Origin: Polytrichum commune
Lineage: Eukaryota > Streptophyta > Polytrichopsida > Polytrichales > Polytrichaceae
Assembly: GCA_950295325.1 (NCBI GenBank)
Contig: OX485805.1
Span: 49,252,758-49,316,757, forward strand
Reading direction: 5' to 3'
DNA: 64,000 bases
Shown: in pieces, positions 22,401-35,400 of the stretch
How positions within the stretch are numbered: the stretch's first letter is position 1
Layout of the letters: each line of letters begins with the position of its first letter
Notes under the pieces: model-generated
Database searches by the model: none
Told to the model about the DNA's origin: nothing
Seen by the model: the letters and a program-made list of their open reading frames with translations, nothing else
Program-made: the position numbers and the translations under genes

Positions 22401-22743
22401 CAATATGATATTATTTGTCAACATAAGTAATTTTTAGAAGTGAAACTACATTTTGGCATTTAGAGTAGCACATTGGGATATTTGAAATGATAGTTTTGCG
22501 TTTAGCATGCAAGGGGAAGATATTATTGAGCATTCTAATGGCAAGTGTCATGTGTAGTCCATTGGTGTACACCGTTTTTGACTGGGATATGGAGTGGTTG
22601 ATCTGAGGTGGTGTAATCTAGTTTGCAAATCTGGGCAGTCGACTTGAATATTTAGGTCGATGGTCTCACCCTTATCCTCAAGGGTGAATAATTACATTGC
22701 ATTATGCTTAAATATGCTTAAATAATTTAAATGTGTATGATTA

Positions 22744-23091
22744 CTTGGGGGGGGGGGTAGTCATTGGTTGGAGTAGCAAAATACGTGCGAACAAATGATA
22801 GGGTATTTTAAAAACATGGGGGCTAAAAATTATAAATGGACTTAAGAGTAATATAGGGTATCAAAAATGGCACTGGACATCTTTAAAGTACTATAGGGTA
22901 TGGAATAATAGGTAATTTGGAATTATAAGTAATGCAAGCCATTTTTCTATTAACCCAAAGTAGAAATTTACATAATGATAGCATGTGAAAAAAAAAAAAA
23001 ATGAAAGTAATACCCCCCTATAAAATAGTGGTTGTTCACACCTATATCCTTAACTTTTTAACACACTGCCCCCCCCCCCCCCCCCCCCGAG
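22744..23091 (+). mobile_element. MITE with poly-G/poly-C ends, copy 1
   Basis: Begins CTTGGGGGGG and ends in a long C-run then CGAG, with perfect duplication TATGATTA (22736-22743, 23092-23099). The body matches 36594-36940 and, reversed, 46362-46706 (GTAGTCATTGGTTGGAGTAG; AAAGTACTATAGGGTATGG). At 348 bp with no coding frame it is a hAT-type non-autonomous element by target-site length. Confidence 0.9.
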
Positions 23092-23533
23092 TATGATTAC
23101 TTATGAAAGGAGAAGTAATTAGTTTCAATATTAGAAAATGAAGCAACTAATATCAATAAATTATTTAAAGATAAAGTATAAAATGACAAAGGCCATTTCA
23201 ATGGCAAGTCACAAAATTATCACCTCATTGCTAATGAGGAATTTTCCATATTTCAAACTTCCAAGTTAAGTTAGTTACATGCTTTCTTGATGGTCTCACT
23301 TTGGGAATGAAATCCAGTCAATTGCTTATTTATGAAGTGAAAATGAACATATATTTTGGATTTTGGGCCTTGAAGAAGAATGCACTCAACATGGGCTTTG
23401 TGGGCAAGGTGGCCCTCATGAATGCAAGGATAAATTCTTTTGGAAGTCAAGCAGAGTGGGCAACGTTTTTCAATTAGGCTCAGAATAAATTATTCTCAGG
23501 TTGCCCAAGGGTTGCAAGTCATGAGCCCTAGCC

Positions 23534-23713
23534 CTTATCCTAACATTAGACTCCTCCCCAAAAAGCTTGTTGGGGAAAGGTTAGCGTCTCTCATGAAGTA
23601 CAGTAACACATTGTCTCATTGCTCTTATCCTAACATTAGACCCCTCCCCAAAAAGCTTGTTGGGGAAAGGTTAGCGTCTCTCATGAAGTACAGTAACACA
23701 TTGTCTCATTGTT
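23534..23713 (+). repeat. 90-bp tandem duplication, in frame (30 codons)
   Basis: Two units (23534-23623, 23624-23713) differ by a single base noted. They sit in an open frame at 23440-23736 (98 codons) and would give 30-residue repeats containing LPKKLVGERLASLMKYSN. There is no other sign of a gene, so the open frame may be chance. Confidence 0.85.
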
Positions 23714-23736
23714 CAAACTTGGCCTTTCATAAATAA

Positions 23737-26501
23737 GAGAGAGACCAATTAAGGGGAAATGCATGTATCAAGAAAAGAATCCCTAATCACTCTTTGAAAG
23801 AATTCTCTCACCTTAGAAATGAGAATAGAAATAAAATAAAATCCTCTTATTCAATACACTTTAAGGGAGTTAGCCCACAATATTTAAATGCCTTGAAGGG
23901 GGTGCAAGCATGGTAAATTGGACTACTAATGTACTCTATGAAATTCTAACTATAGAAGATCCAAAACTCCATTAAAATTTTATATTTTTAATTTTTTCTA
24001 AAATGTACATATTCTTGAAGATTGTAGAAGCACTTGAAACTAAAAGTAACTTGCATCATGACCCCTGGGTGGTACACATGTATAATAAGCACCCAGGTCA
24101 TCCTCAAAGTAAGGCTCTTACAATTTGTAATTATAAGTTCATAATAAAGCATGGTCAAATGCTATGATAAGAGTACTAAATGTAAATCTAAGGTATGATA
24201 AGGTGTAATATGACATAATAAGATAATATAAATATTTTTTTATTTTTTTTTTGAAAATTAAAGCATTATATATATCCAAAGACCTATGCATAATAAATTC
24301 CCTTATTCTTCTTTCAAATAAGATTATATTATTCATTGGCCACAAAATATGAAGGTCAACAATGTCAAATAAGATACCACTGGATCATCTTCTTGAGTCT
24401 TTTGCAACATGACCAAATCTATTGCGAGAATAAGCATATTAATAAAAGATATTATAAATGGCATGTTGCTGTTCCAAGCTATGGCAAGCAATTTGTATAA
24501 AATTGGCTGAAAAAAATGCTTCTTCTAAATTTTCTTTCTAATGAAGCACTCATGTGCACCATGAAATTGGAAAGAAATAAATTAAAGTATTTTACTTAGG
24601 TCTTGAAGTTTGTATACAGGACTAGATATTGCCATTTGTTTGTGGATGTGTTCTTGATGATAAGATTTGACTCTTGCATACTTGTAACAACAATAGAGGG
24701 CTCCTTGAAAAAGAAAATCAATATTTAGAAGGTATGTTGATGCTAATTTGTAGCCTTGAACCAATGATTTTTTGATTTCAAGTTTCCACATTTGTGACCA
24801 ACTTTGTGGTCTAGTTTGATGTGCTTGCACCTAAAGGGTTGGAATAGAAGTAATGGGTCTTAATGACTCGCTAGTAGTGAATAGCCCTTGGCACTAGATG
24901 TAAGCATAGGAATTTTCAACCTACTATTAACATTTGCTTCCTTTAAGAGCGTAAACTCTGATTGAACATAACATTGAAACTTGACCAGTGTTAGTGTCAA
25001 CTAGAGATTATTAACAAAATAATTATGGAAGACTCATTGGAACATGAAGATGCCTACTATTGGCTTACTTAACCATGCTCATGATTTGAAGCTTCCCTAG
25101 GGTTGTGTGTTTCCACCAAATGCACCCTAGAGATTTGCCTTGCTCGTTGTTTTGGAACTTGGTGGCTTGTATGTATTTTGGCAATGAAATAAAACCTCGA
25201 TTCATTTGTCTCAAAGAAATTTAAAAAACAAATGTGGATGCATATGCGGATATTGAAATTAGACCAAATCCTAGAAGGGGGCTCCTTAACTAGACCATCA
25301 CTTGTAAAGCATATTAGGGATGAAAGGACAATCTAGATAACTGAATTTAGTGGTTTCAACTATCAGGGAATTTTGTTGAAGACATCAAGGAATTATAACT
25401 AATGTCTAATATGCCTTTGATGATGTTTGTGAACGCATTGAATAATGAGAGGCCATACTACAATTTACACTTAGCATTTGCAAGTGGATTCTTAACAGGG
25501 ACTGGAATATAGTGAAGTCTAAAACGGAGAGATCTGAAGGATGTAGAGCATTCATTAGTTAGCAAAAAATATCTCCTGGGAGCAAGCAAAACAATTTACC
25601 TTTGGTGTTAGGGTTGTGTTTATGGGCCCAACAAGAGATTCGAGAATAAAGACTTTGAATGTCAAAATCCCATGATTGCTTCATATTGAATCCCTCTCAC
25701 TACTTGTGTACTCCTCAAATAGAATCAAACTTTAGAAAGAACTAAAAAAAATTTCAAAGTTTTGTTGCCCCGAAATAGAGCAAAACAACTTCCCCTCCCC
25801 AATTCTATTTTAAGGTTACTGACACAAGTGTTGGAAGCGGTAAAATATGGGAGATTGCATAAAAAAAACTTGAGTTGATCCCCATATTTGGTCACTTTTC
25901 GGTAAACTCTATTACTTTGAAGGAAATAGAGCCATGTGTAAAGTCCCTCAAATATCGGTCACTAGTATGTTTCTTAGAAGTGTCAAATAGGACAATGGGT
26001 CCCATGCACATACCCAATTTTAAATTCTAAAATTCTCTCAAAATTAAGAGGTGGAAAAAGGAGGTCCCAAAAATATCACCCAACTTTCAAAGTAGGCTCC
26101 GGAATATCACAAAGTTAACTCTTAATAGAAAGTTTTCTCAAAGAAGGATCACTTTGAATAGCCTGACATCATTCTTTGTGTATAATAATTTAAGTATTAA
26201 GAAAACTTGGGTGACTTTGTGTTGACACTCACACACTCAACGTTTGGGACTAAACCCATGATGGTTTCATTTGCTTTACTTCACGGATAACTCTAATGTG
26301 GGTGGCTCAAACCACCTCCTTGCCTTACTTTCAATATTTTGGTAGGAGAAATCAAATCTAATTCTAACATCTAAAAGATGAATGCAAGATGCTTAGGACA
26401 ACCTGGGGTGGGTGATGCTATCACCTACATTTGGCATGAGGAATGTAACTTAGGCCAATCTTTTATCTTTAAATTCATATATTTTAACAAGTTTAAATGT
26501 A
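23737..26501. other. Intergenic DNA with a LINE tail
   Basis: AT-rich. A LINE 3' UTR-like tail lies at about 25070-25215 on the plus strand (CCACCAAATGCACCCTAGAG, then TTTTGGCAATGAAATAAAA). No gene seen. Confidence 0.55.
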
Positions 26502-26718
26502 TTCCCTCCGTCCCAAAATGATTGTCCTATCCCCCAAAGTTTTATGTCCCAAAAAGATTGTCCATGATCAAATGTTTATTGATTTTTTGGATGAAAAATT
26601 TGTTTGGCACACCAAATAATTTGGTAAAATTTTCTACATCAACAAAATCAATAAACATTTGATTTATTTGGGACATTAAACTCCGGGGGGTAGGACAATC
26701 ATTCTGGGATGGAGAAAG
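26502..26718. mobile_element. Stowaway-type MITE (Tc1/mariner superfamily)
   Basis: The left terminus TTCCCTCCGTCCCAAAATGA and the right terminus (reverse complement CTTTCTCCATCCCAGAATGA) are inverted repeats continuing into TTGTCC. TA dinucleotides flank it at 26500-26501 and 26719-26720. The 217-bp size and CTCCCTCCGT-like end are classic for plant Stowaway elements. Confidence 0.9.
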
Positions 26719-27472
26719 TAAGTGTTATTATAAATAACAAGCTAAGCTCTTGATAGTCTTGAGAGAAGATGAGGACAACCTTAGCTAGAAGATCTCCTTA
26801 TGGCCAATGCAAATTTGAAAAGTTAGCTAATCAACACCGCACTGCAAGATGTTGTTGGGGAGTGTAGAGAGAAGCTTCAACTTTTAGGTCCAAGTCTTAT
26901 GAGAACAGAGGATCCAAGTGTGTGTTGAGGGTTTGATAGACCTCCAAAGCAAATATTATGTCTAAGTAGGTGTTCCAAACATGAAACGAGCACTCTCAAT
27001 CTGCTTACTCAAAGAGTCAGAGGATGAAAATAGGGTAGTAGTAAGTGATGATGAGGGACTCAGGAAGGTGTGTACTATTGTCTACAGCAATTTGAAAACA
27101 CAACCTCATAGCACTACCTAATCTAGAGAAATGGTGGCGTCATTAACAGTCATACACTGAGAAAATTATTATAGCACGTACAAAATCAACAATAAGCAAT
27201 GTAACAATTCTATCTTCTCCATCGTAAAGCATGGCAAGCTCAAGACTATCACTATATACTGCAACTTACGAACACAAAGTACAAAACGAACAAAATAACA
27301 TCAACAATCTACTAACCTCCCAAGGAGATTGAGAGTCCGCATGTTTAACCTGTCAATCTGTAGAGTGCATAATCACCTCTTAAAAGTAGCATAGTTTAGA
27401 ATACCATTGGCCACTATCTAGGAGCTAGTATTCAAAGTTGCCAAATTTCCTGCAGTTAAGCATCATGTGTGT
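26719..27472. other. Intergenic DNA 3' of the minus-strand gene
   Basis: No frame supported. Its 27180-27470 part is related to 43740-43900, so the gene and its flank were copied together. Confidence 0.5.
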
Positions 27473-28228
27473 CTAACGGAATAAATTGGGCTCATAGTCT
27501 TCGACCTCACCCAAGGTGTCATCGGAGTCAGTGGGGCTCGCCTGTACAGATAAACATAATGGGCAATCATAATAACTATGCTCTATCTCGGGAGACATGA
27601 TGGCGTGCCCATATCTCTCATCGGAGAGCAGAATAGGAGAGAAGAGAGGAGATACGGAACCATGTTCCGGTGGTGCTATTGCATCGTCAATTGCCGCAAG
27701 GTCCTCCGCATAGTCATCTACCGCAAGGTCCTCCGCATCGTCATTTATCACAAAGTCCTCCAGATCGTCATCTTCATGGTGGACGCGAATTGGTGGGATA
27801 ACCATTGCGGAAGAGTCCACATAAATATCCACTAGTGCCTCTTGCAGCTGGGCGGCTGGATCTTCATTTGAGGCAACAATGTTCGCTCGAGGACGATGCT
27901 GTTGTGGGGGTGGAGAATGGTATTGAGCATTGGGATGCAATGCTTGCGCCCGAGGGAGGTTGCCATTGATTCTTCGCATCATCTGTAGATAGCCTTGGAG
28001 GACATCCACGGATTGGCTTTGGCGAGGTGGTATCCCCATGCCCTCGGGACGGGGGAGCAAGAAACGCTCAACGACGTTCATTGTGTATGCACGAGGACCG
28101 ACGATGCGGCGGTGGATCTGCCCCAACTTTGGGTGTACTTTGTGATTAACGCCTTCGCTCACTGGCTGTGGAATTCTATCCACTCTTGCGTTGCGCGGTG
28201 CTCGGCGACGTATAGTGCGTGGTGCCAT
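27473..28228 (-). CDS. Unrecognised acidic protein, 251 residues
   Basis: Reads from ATG at 28228 (MAPRTIRRRAPRNARVDRIP) to TAG at 27473. A good 3' splice site (TGTGGCCACAG/GCAAC, exon from 28236) lies just before the ATG, which decides the start over the upstream in-frame ATG at 28246. The N-terminus is basic. The middle is Pro/Gln/His-rich (YHSPPPQQHRPRANIV). An acidic repeat region follows (EDFVINDDAEDL, VDDYAEDLAAIDD). Near the C-terminus is a C-x2-C pair (YDCPLCLSV). No family recognised and no membrane segment. Candidate leader exons lie upstream at 28955-30900. A decayed copy of the 3' part is at 43.9-44.1 kb. It could be a real lineage-specific gene or part of an old mobile element. 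Confidence 0.5.
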   Translation of the reverse strand: MAPRTIRRRAPRNARVDRIPQPVSEGVNHKVHPKLGQIHRRIVGPRAYTMNVVERFLLPRPEGMGIPPRQSQSVDVLQGYLQMMRRINGNLPRAQALHPNAQYHSPPPQQHRPRANIVASNEDPAAQLQEALVDIYVDSSAMVIPPIRVHHEDDDLEDFVINDDAEDLAVDDYAEDLAAIDDAIAPPEHGSVSPLFSPILLSDERYGHAIMSPEIEHSYYDCPLCLSVQASPTDSDDTLGEVEDYEPNLFR

Positions 28229-28439
28229 GATGTTGCCTGTGGCCACAAAGTTAAGGTCAGAAAAAGGAGTACGTGATTACATTTGTCATTCCAAAATGCT
28301 ATGGTGACGATGTACAACCCACCCAACAACCCCACCCAAACAAAGAAGATGACTTATCTACAAAAGCCGGAGCTAGATTATAGCCCAAGAACACCCATGC
28401 TAAAGACCTAAGCCCAAGAACACCCATAATAACATAATA

Positions 28440-28600
28440 GATTAGTCTTCTCGTTGCCTTTTTTTTGTGTGTGTGTGTGTGTGTTGGGGGGCGGGGCGCA
28501 GGGAGATAAATGAAACAAGTCTTCTCCATTTCCTGAAACCTTATTGAAGGCCACCGAGGCCGAATACAAAGAGCAAGGTATTTTCTAGTCTTTATATTGC
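28440..28600. repeat. T/TG-rich simple repeat with possible retroposon tail
   Basis: A T-run is followed by (GT)n and a G/C-rich tract (about 28460-28500), then CCTTATTGAAGGCCACCGAGG. Its reverse complement looks like the 3' end of a truncated plant retroposon. No target duplication was found. Confidence 0.4.
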
Positions 28601-28954
28601 TAGCGATTAAATTCCTAATGCAGGGCCGTATGAGAAACTACTTAGTAATGAATTTAGGTGACTTGCTTATCTGGAGCCTTGTTCTAGTTTGCAATCTAGG
28701 AAGAAATTAGTAAAATGATAGGTAGCTAGCTCTGGCATCCAGGAACTATTCTCCTACTATTTAACATTGTACTAACCCAACATTGATTAAACCCTGACCT
28801 GCCAGATAGCAGAAGTAATATATCAACGCCCTTCATATCCATTATAACAATATTAATAACGATCCCGCACGACACCTTAATGTCTGGTTTTTCGAAGACA
28901 GAAGCCCAAAGGTCAACCCCAAACATTGGTAGCAAGTGCAAGTGGTGCACTAAC

Positions 28955-30005
28955 CTCAAAAGCTTGAGCCGATGTAATCTCGCCACGAAGATAACTTTCG
29001 TGCCCTTCTGGTGTCTCTTCCGGCTTGTGCTGCGGTGTCGTAGTTGTGCAGATACCTCAGCCTTCGGAAAGGCGGCAAAAGGCGTATTGTTGTAGATCAG
29101 CACTCCTGAGTCGTCTTCAGTGCTCAAATGGTCTTGTCGTCCAGTTCCGGGAAAAGGGCTGGACGAATGTCATTGCTCATACAGCCACCGCCGGTGCACC
29201 CACGTTCAAGCTTGAGCCGATGTTATATCCCCAGACGCCTCAAGAGCAGTCTACCTTAACGACGACCAGCTATCCAGAAGGCATGGGCTGTGAAAAAGAG
29301 GAGCGTGCTTCACTGAATAGTATGAACAGGAGGGGCGGTACGCACTTCCTCAACCACAGAGAGTTACTAGCAACCAGAGTGGAAGCAATGACGGTGATCA
29401 AAGAAAGCCATCAAGAGGGGTGACATACAAAACTGCAGACGGGTATACTGGCTCAAAAAACAAAGGGAAAATGAATTAATAAATAAAAATAACCCAATAC
29501 CCTTGATCATTTTGATGAATAAGATTAAATCATGACCCACTAGGTAGCAGAAGTTATATTTGAGTACCCATATCCACTGTAACAATATCACTAACGATCC
29601 CGCAGGCCACCTTTTTCCTGTTTTTTAAAGCCATAAGCCAAAGATCAACACCAAACATTGGTAGCAGGTGCACTCACCTCAAAAGGTTGAGCCGATGTTA
29701 TCTCCCAACGAAGATGTTTTTGGTGCTCTTTTGGTGTCTCTTCCGCCTGGTGCTGCGGGGTCGTAGTTGTACAGCGGCCTCCGGCTTCGGAAAGGCGGCG
29801 AAGGCGTGTGTTGTAGAGCACTCGTGAGCCGTCCACAATGCTCAAATGTTTTCGTCGTCCAGTTCCCGCAGAAAGGCTGGATGAATGCCGTTGCTCAAAC
29901 AGCCACCGCCGGTGCATCCACCTCCAAGCTTGAGCCTTTGTTATCTCCCCAGGCGATCTGAGAACAGTCTACCTTAACGACGGTCGGCTATCCAGAAGGC
30001 ATGGG
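28955..30005 (-). repeat. Tandem duplication of a spliced-looking leader exon
   Basis: Two homologous segments with splice signals at both ends lie on the minus strand. Exon A is 30005-29678 (acceptor CATTTTGCAG/CCCATGC, donor TTTTGAG/GTGAGTG). Exon B is 29287-28955 (acceptor TTTTTCACAG/CCCATGC, donor TTTTGAG/GTTAGTG). They are about 330 bp each and some 720 bp apart. Their reading frames differ through small indels, so they are probably not translated. With 30386 and 28236 they form a consistent splice chain leading into the 251-residue gene. Confidence 0.65.
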
Positions 30006-30385
30006 CTGCAAAATGAGGAGCGTGCTCCACTGCATAGGTACGAACACGAGGGGCAATATTCACTGACTCAACCACAGAGAGTTACGAACAACCGGAGTGG
30101 AAGCAATGATGGTGATCCGAGAAAGCAAGCAAGAAGTTTGAGAGACAAAGCTGCAAACCGCTACACTGGTCATTCCAGGAAGCTACTTTGACAATCTCCT
30201 ACCGACTCAACAGCCCACCCAGAGTAAGAAGATGACCCAGCACTCGACTGATGGCCAGAAAGACCCACGCTAAGGATGTAAGCCCCTTTCATCCGTTAAC
30301 CACACAATGTCTGTGTAAGGGCTGTCTATAAAGCTTCGATGAAAAACATCGACACTTCACAAATGGCGGGTTAGCACACTTACCT

Positions 30386-30900
30386 TTACTACGAAGGGCT
30401 CCGAAGCCAGTCGAAACTTGAGCTAGGATCTTCACCGCAGGAACTCCACACCTCTAATTCATGAACGAACAAGAAACCTTGGACACGCTGGCACAGAACA
30501 AAACGACCATAGGCTGGTCAACGACCCCGATCTACCGAGCCTCCGACCACATCCGCTGCATGACCGGAACCGGGTGGGTGATCACCGACGATCAAAGCCC
30601 GTGAGCGTGTAACAAGCTAGCATAGGAGCACTTCTCGAGCACCAAACACAAACCGCGACGAAGCAAAGCTGTGACAGAGTTCAACGCAAGGAAGGTAGTG
30701 TTGGCAGTGCGAGTTGGTCTGTCCTGGAGTCTCCCAGCCTCTTCTCCTTCCTCCTTTCCTCCCTTCCTCCCTCCCTGCCTCCCGCTCGTTCTGTCTCTCT
30801 CCTTGCCTGCAGCAATGGCGATGGATGGCATGGCAGCCTGTGATCATGAGCTGGTTATCCGGTTTAAATTGAGGATCAGAATGGCAGGCCCTTCGCTGAC
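30386..30900 (-). promoter_or_regulatory. Probable first leader exon and promoter side of the minus-strand gene
   Basis: A donor AGTAAAG/GTAAGTG at 30386 ends a GC-richer stretch with a purine-rich minus-strand leader (GGAGGAAGGAGAAG region, 30730-30790). It fits the 5' exon of the gene whose coding part is 27473-28228. The transcription start is not identifiable. Confidence 0.4.
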
Positions 30901-30929
30901 CACCGGCAAACTTGGACTGAATGAATGAA

Positions 30930-32420
30930 AATGAATGATAGAATGAATGAGGTTTGCCCAAATCCGAGCTGCAAGCAGGAGCTGCTTTGTGTTGCGTTCA
31001 GGTTGCTTGTTTCCAGGCTTGCTAATCATCATTGGTGTAACTTCAATAATCGAACAGAACATAGCAACCATTCCTGTTTTAATTGCTGGGAAACATGGAT
31101 CACTCTGTTCTGATCCAGCTTACCTTGCACTAAACTAATGCAGGGCCTGAAGTGGACAATGTCTGAGTATGAGTAAGTCTTACACATTCAAAGTTTAGGG
31201 TATGTCATAATATGGCCGTGCGCACTAGTTTACAGACCCGGGGTGAATGAATGAAGTTAGGCCAAATCCCAGTTGCAAGCAGGAGCTGCTTTATGTTGGG
31301 TTTGGGGGTGGTCGTTTCCCTTGCTGACCTTCAATGATGATGTACCTTCACTACTTGAACAAAAGATAGGAACATCTCTGAGTCTTAATTTTGCTGTAAA
31401 GCCTGGATCACTCGACTCTAACCAGCTACTTACTTTGGACTAAACTAATGCCCAGGTGTATAGCTTAGTATCATGAGAAGTTTAGGGTAATATGTGCTTA
31501 TCTGGAGCCTTGTACTAGTTCCACGATGCTAGCAACCAGGAACATTCTCCTGCTGATACTATTGTACTAACCCAGAATGGAGGCCCAGGGCAAGCAGGAG
31601 CTTGTTATGGGTTTTAGAGTGCTTATTTCCCTTGCAGGCCATCATTTATGGTCTTCTATGAATTGAGCAAAGCATACTATCATCTGGACCCCATTTTATT
31701 GCTGCAAAGGATTACTTTACCTTGGCATAATCTACCTTATGGAGGGTCTGCTCAATATCTTAGTATGAGAAATTGCTAATGAGTTTAGGTATGTGATTAC
31801 CTGGAGCCTTGTGATAGTTTGCAATCCAAGAACCATTCTCCTGATACCATTGTACTCACCCATGTTGCAGGTGCTTAACTGAATTTACTCGGGTGTTAAT
31901 AAGGTTAAGTGTAAGGATATAGAACACCTGACCCGACTAATATCACATCCTTCAATACCAGTAAAGATAACCCAGGTCCAGCTAATATTTGCATATGTAC
32001 CATGAATGCAATTTCTATGGTATTACCTTTATCACTGGACACCCTTGACCATTCTTATGAATTCTACATGAATATAGGTTCATGACCCACTAGGTAATGA
32101 ATTTTTTCTTCCAAAACTCTCTGCACTAATATACTATTAAACCAATACTCGCACAACATAGGTACTAACCTAGAATGGCCCAAGGCAACTTAAGCTTTGA
32201 TTAGGTTTCTCGGTGTTTTTCTCCCTTCGTATGGTCAAGGTTCTCAAACAACCGCCAAAGTGGCTCAATGGATGACGACAATGTTCAATATTTAAACAGA
32301 ATATGTCTCTCAACCTTTGTATTGGTGCAAAGGATGACTCTTCTATACCTAATCCCACTGTGAACTAAATTAATGCATATTTTTAGGTCACAAGCTATAA
32401 ATAAATACTAATGGGTTTAG
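30930..32420. repeat. Degenerate tandem repeat, units of about 300-350 bp
   Basis: Units begin near 30940, 31245, 31590 and, more weakly, 32170. Each has GCAAGCAGGAGCT or a relative, then a TTCATTAATT/GAACA-rich middle, then ACTAAACTAATGC and CTGGAGCCTTGT...ATTGTACTAACCC. A partial unit is at 28590-28770. The units probably derive from the leader introns of the minus-strand gene. Confidence 0.65.
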
Positions 32421-35400
32421 TGATTTGACTATTTGGTTGTACTAGTACCCTGATAGCAACTGTGGGGTCCTGACTTCAAGAACTGGAGTCATGTTTGCTA
32501 GTACTGTTGCGGCCCACTACACCATTCACTTGCACATGATTATTCGATGTCAATATGGTTTGGATTCGTTCTATTTTTTTTTTTACCTATGTTCTTCGTT
32601 TTTTTTCCAACAGTTTCTTTTTCTTCTTCTTATTGCACATGGTGGAACCAAATTAAACTACCCCTCAAAGGGCGACTTGTCTAACCATGAGACAACTACC
32701 CTACTTAACGGACTCTGACATTTCATGAGACTTTGAGGCTGGACTTGCTGCAGAGACGATGGTTGGCTCTCCATGTCTTGTCGAAGCAGAGCATGTATTA
32801 TTCTAGTAAGCTTAGAGTAGGTTTTTCTGTGAACTTACTCTCTTTGTCGCATGCGGCTCTATTATATTTGAGCAGACTCTGCCAGATCACGATTTAATTC
32901 TCCTCACGTCCCACCGACTGCCATTGAATATGATGTTGTTCCGTGCTATCCAGATTCTTAGCTTCATATTTTAAATCTCTTTCATTTTTAAAAATAATAA
33001 GTCTCTTTGTTTCAGTAAAGTTTGAGAAAATCCAAAAGTTTCAAAGTTAAGTTTCTCAAGTTGGGGCAGCTAGTGTAAATCTTGTTTTTTCTACATTTGG
33101 ATGACATGATGGATAAGACTTGCGAAACTTACTTGACACACATATTTGTGAGAATTAATTCATATGCCTATTTTAGAGGTGGTCAAATTTGAATTGATCG
33201 GTTTTGTTTGTCAAATAAAATAATACACACATTGACTAGATGATAATCTGTCCCTCACAAATGGCAATGAGCTTGAATGCTAATTTTGAAACACTTTTGG
33301 TTCAGGGTGTTTTCCACATAATTATTTTAGATGGATGATTGATGCGATGGGCAACTACCAACACCCCAAGCATGAGAATTTTTTCTCCTTCTGAGACAAA
33401 CAAAACTGTAATATTTGTTTCATTGCCAAAAAGCAAATCAAGGCCACTTGGACCCAAAAAGAGAGAGCAAGGAAACTCTCTTGGGTGCACCCGGTGGAGC
33501 CATGATATAGGGTATACTAGTCCATACAATATGTTGCAACATGGTCCATTTTCACTTTACACTAGGTTGATGTCCCATTAAAATTAGATTCTATAACCCA
33601 TGAGCCATAGTATTATAAATAACCTTTAGGTGGTTTTTAAGGACCCTTTAATTTTTGTGGTCAAGGCTTTGGGTATGTGTGTAAAGCAGCCTTTAGTGAC
33701 CTTCTAGAAACTTCAAAAAACCTCGCAACATGTCTCTCTTTCAACTTAAATCAAAACCAAGTAATTTGATTGCACCTATCTAATCTTGAGACCTAACAAA
33801 ATCTCCAATGTGCCGAGTGGGAGGGAGGAGGGGTCGAATGAAGACATGATGTGGCTCTTTGGTGGCTTCCCTTTTAAAGAGAGCCCATGGGGTTTGCCCA
33901 TGCAAGCGAGAGTTAATCAAGATGAGTTAAATGAGTTGTCATGGATCTTCAATAATTGTATTGAGACAGGGTCGTAGGCAAATATATTTCTAGCACTAGA
34001 AGAAAACTTTCCTATTTCAATCATCCTTTTGTTTATCGCAATTAAAGGGAGGAAATTGCATAAACTAATCATTTTGATTACCAACCACACATTTTTAGTT
34101 GAGTTTTTGCACAATTGATAACCAAAAACCTCTAGTTGACAACCAAAACAACTCATTTATGCATTTTCTCACCACTAGCTACAAAGACCGAATTGCAAAG
34201 AATGGTTGTAATGGATATTAAGGTTTCTTAGTGTAAGAATCCATTTCCAAGTTTTAGTTTGAGGGTATTAAACTGTAGATAACTTCAGTAGATTTTCAGT
34301 ATTTTCATTGTGAAGGTGCTATTTCAAAAGGGTCAGGGTCACATGACATTGTTGTGCAAACAGAATAGTATCAATTTTTTTTTATGTCCACACCTTGCCC
34401 TACCTTCGAAGGTGTGTTGTAGCATGTAGATATACCTTTATGCCAATCTTGGTCTACACCCTTTCCATGGATTCACCTTATCAACATGTATGATGTTGAT
34501 GTTGATGTTGGTCTCAATAATACTCACTCATGAAGATTTAAATGAGGTGGAAATGCCTAATTTGGTTACTTATCTTAATCGAACACTCATATTTGAGTGG
34601 TATGTGGTTTGGTGTGGTTCCAAGATTGCACACAAAAAGAAGACATGTGTTCAAAAGAGATTGAAATGTCTGCTTAAATTATAATAATCATTTTAGGTCA
34701 ATAACCAACATCATTGGGGGACCTATATGACCATTTATTGTCAGGCTTACATCACACTTGCTATTTGACACGGACAACCATTACAACATGACCCCATTTA
34801 TATGTGTCAAGTCCAATCTACATTGGACTCGACCCCAAGGGGTGGACTCTTCATTGGAAGCCTACATGACGTGCATAGGTCATTATGAAATTAAACTCCC
34901 TATATATGCAAAGTTTATAAAGAAAACAAGTGTATACATACTGATGGTATGCTAGAAAATGGACTTATGTAAAAATACTGAGCTTTTTCAATTTAATGTG
35001 ATAAAGGCCTCCACTACATATACAAAATATAAATCATGAATAAGTATTCCTTTATTACATGTAAAATTCATATTCACTTTCTAATGAGAAAGTCATTGAA
35101 CATTTATTTCGTTCATAGCATGTAACCCAATGACTGCATCAAACCAACAAAGATAAGAGCACATAACTTAGCCGCAATCCAGAGAGAAAAACTCAAGGAA
35201 GTCCATGAGCACTCCATGAACCTCTAGTTTGTCCTAAAACCAAAATGTGCACCCTCACAAGGGAGTCATTGAGAACGTATACCATATAACAATAATGGAT
35301 GAATGTGAATTGGATGAACTAACATGTTTATTGTCAAAAAAATCACTAAACCTTAGGGCTCTGTTTTGTATAGCTACCTTTACTTCAAAAAAAAATTATA

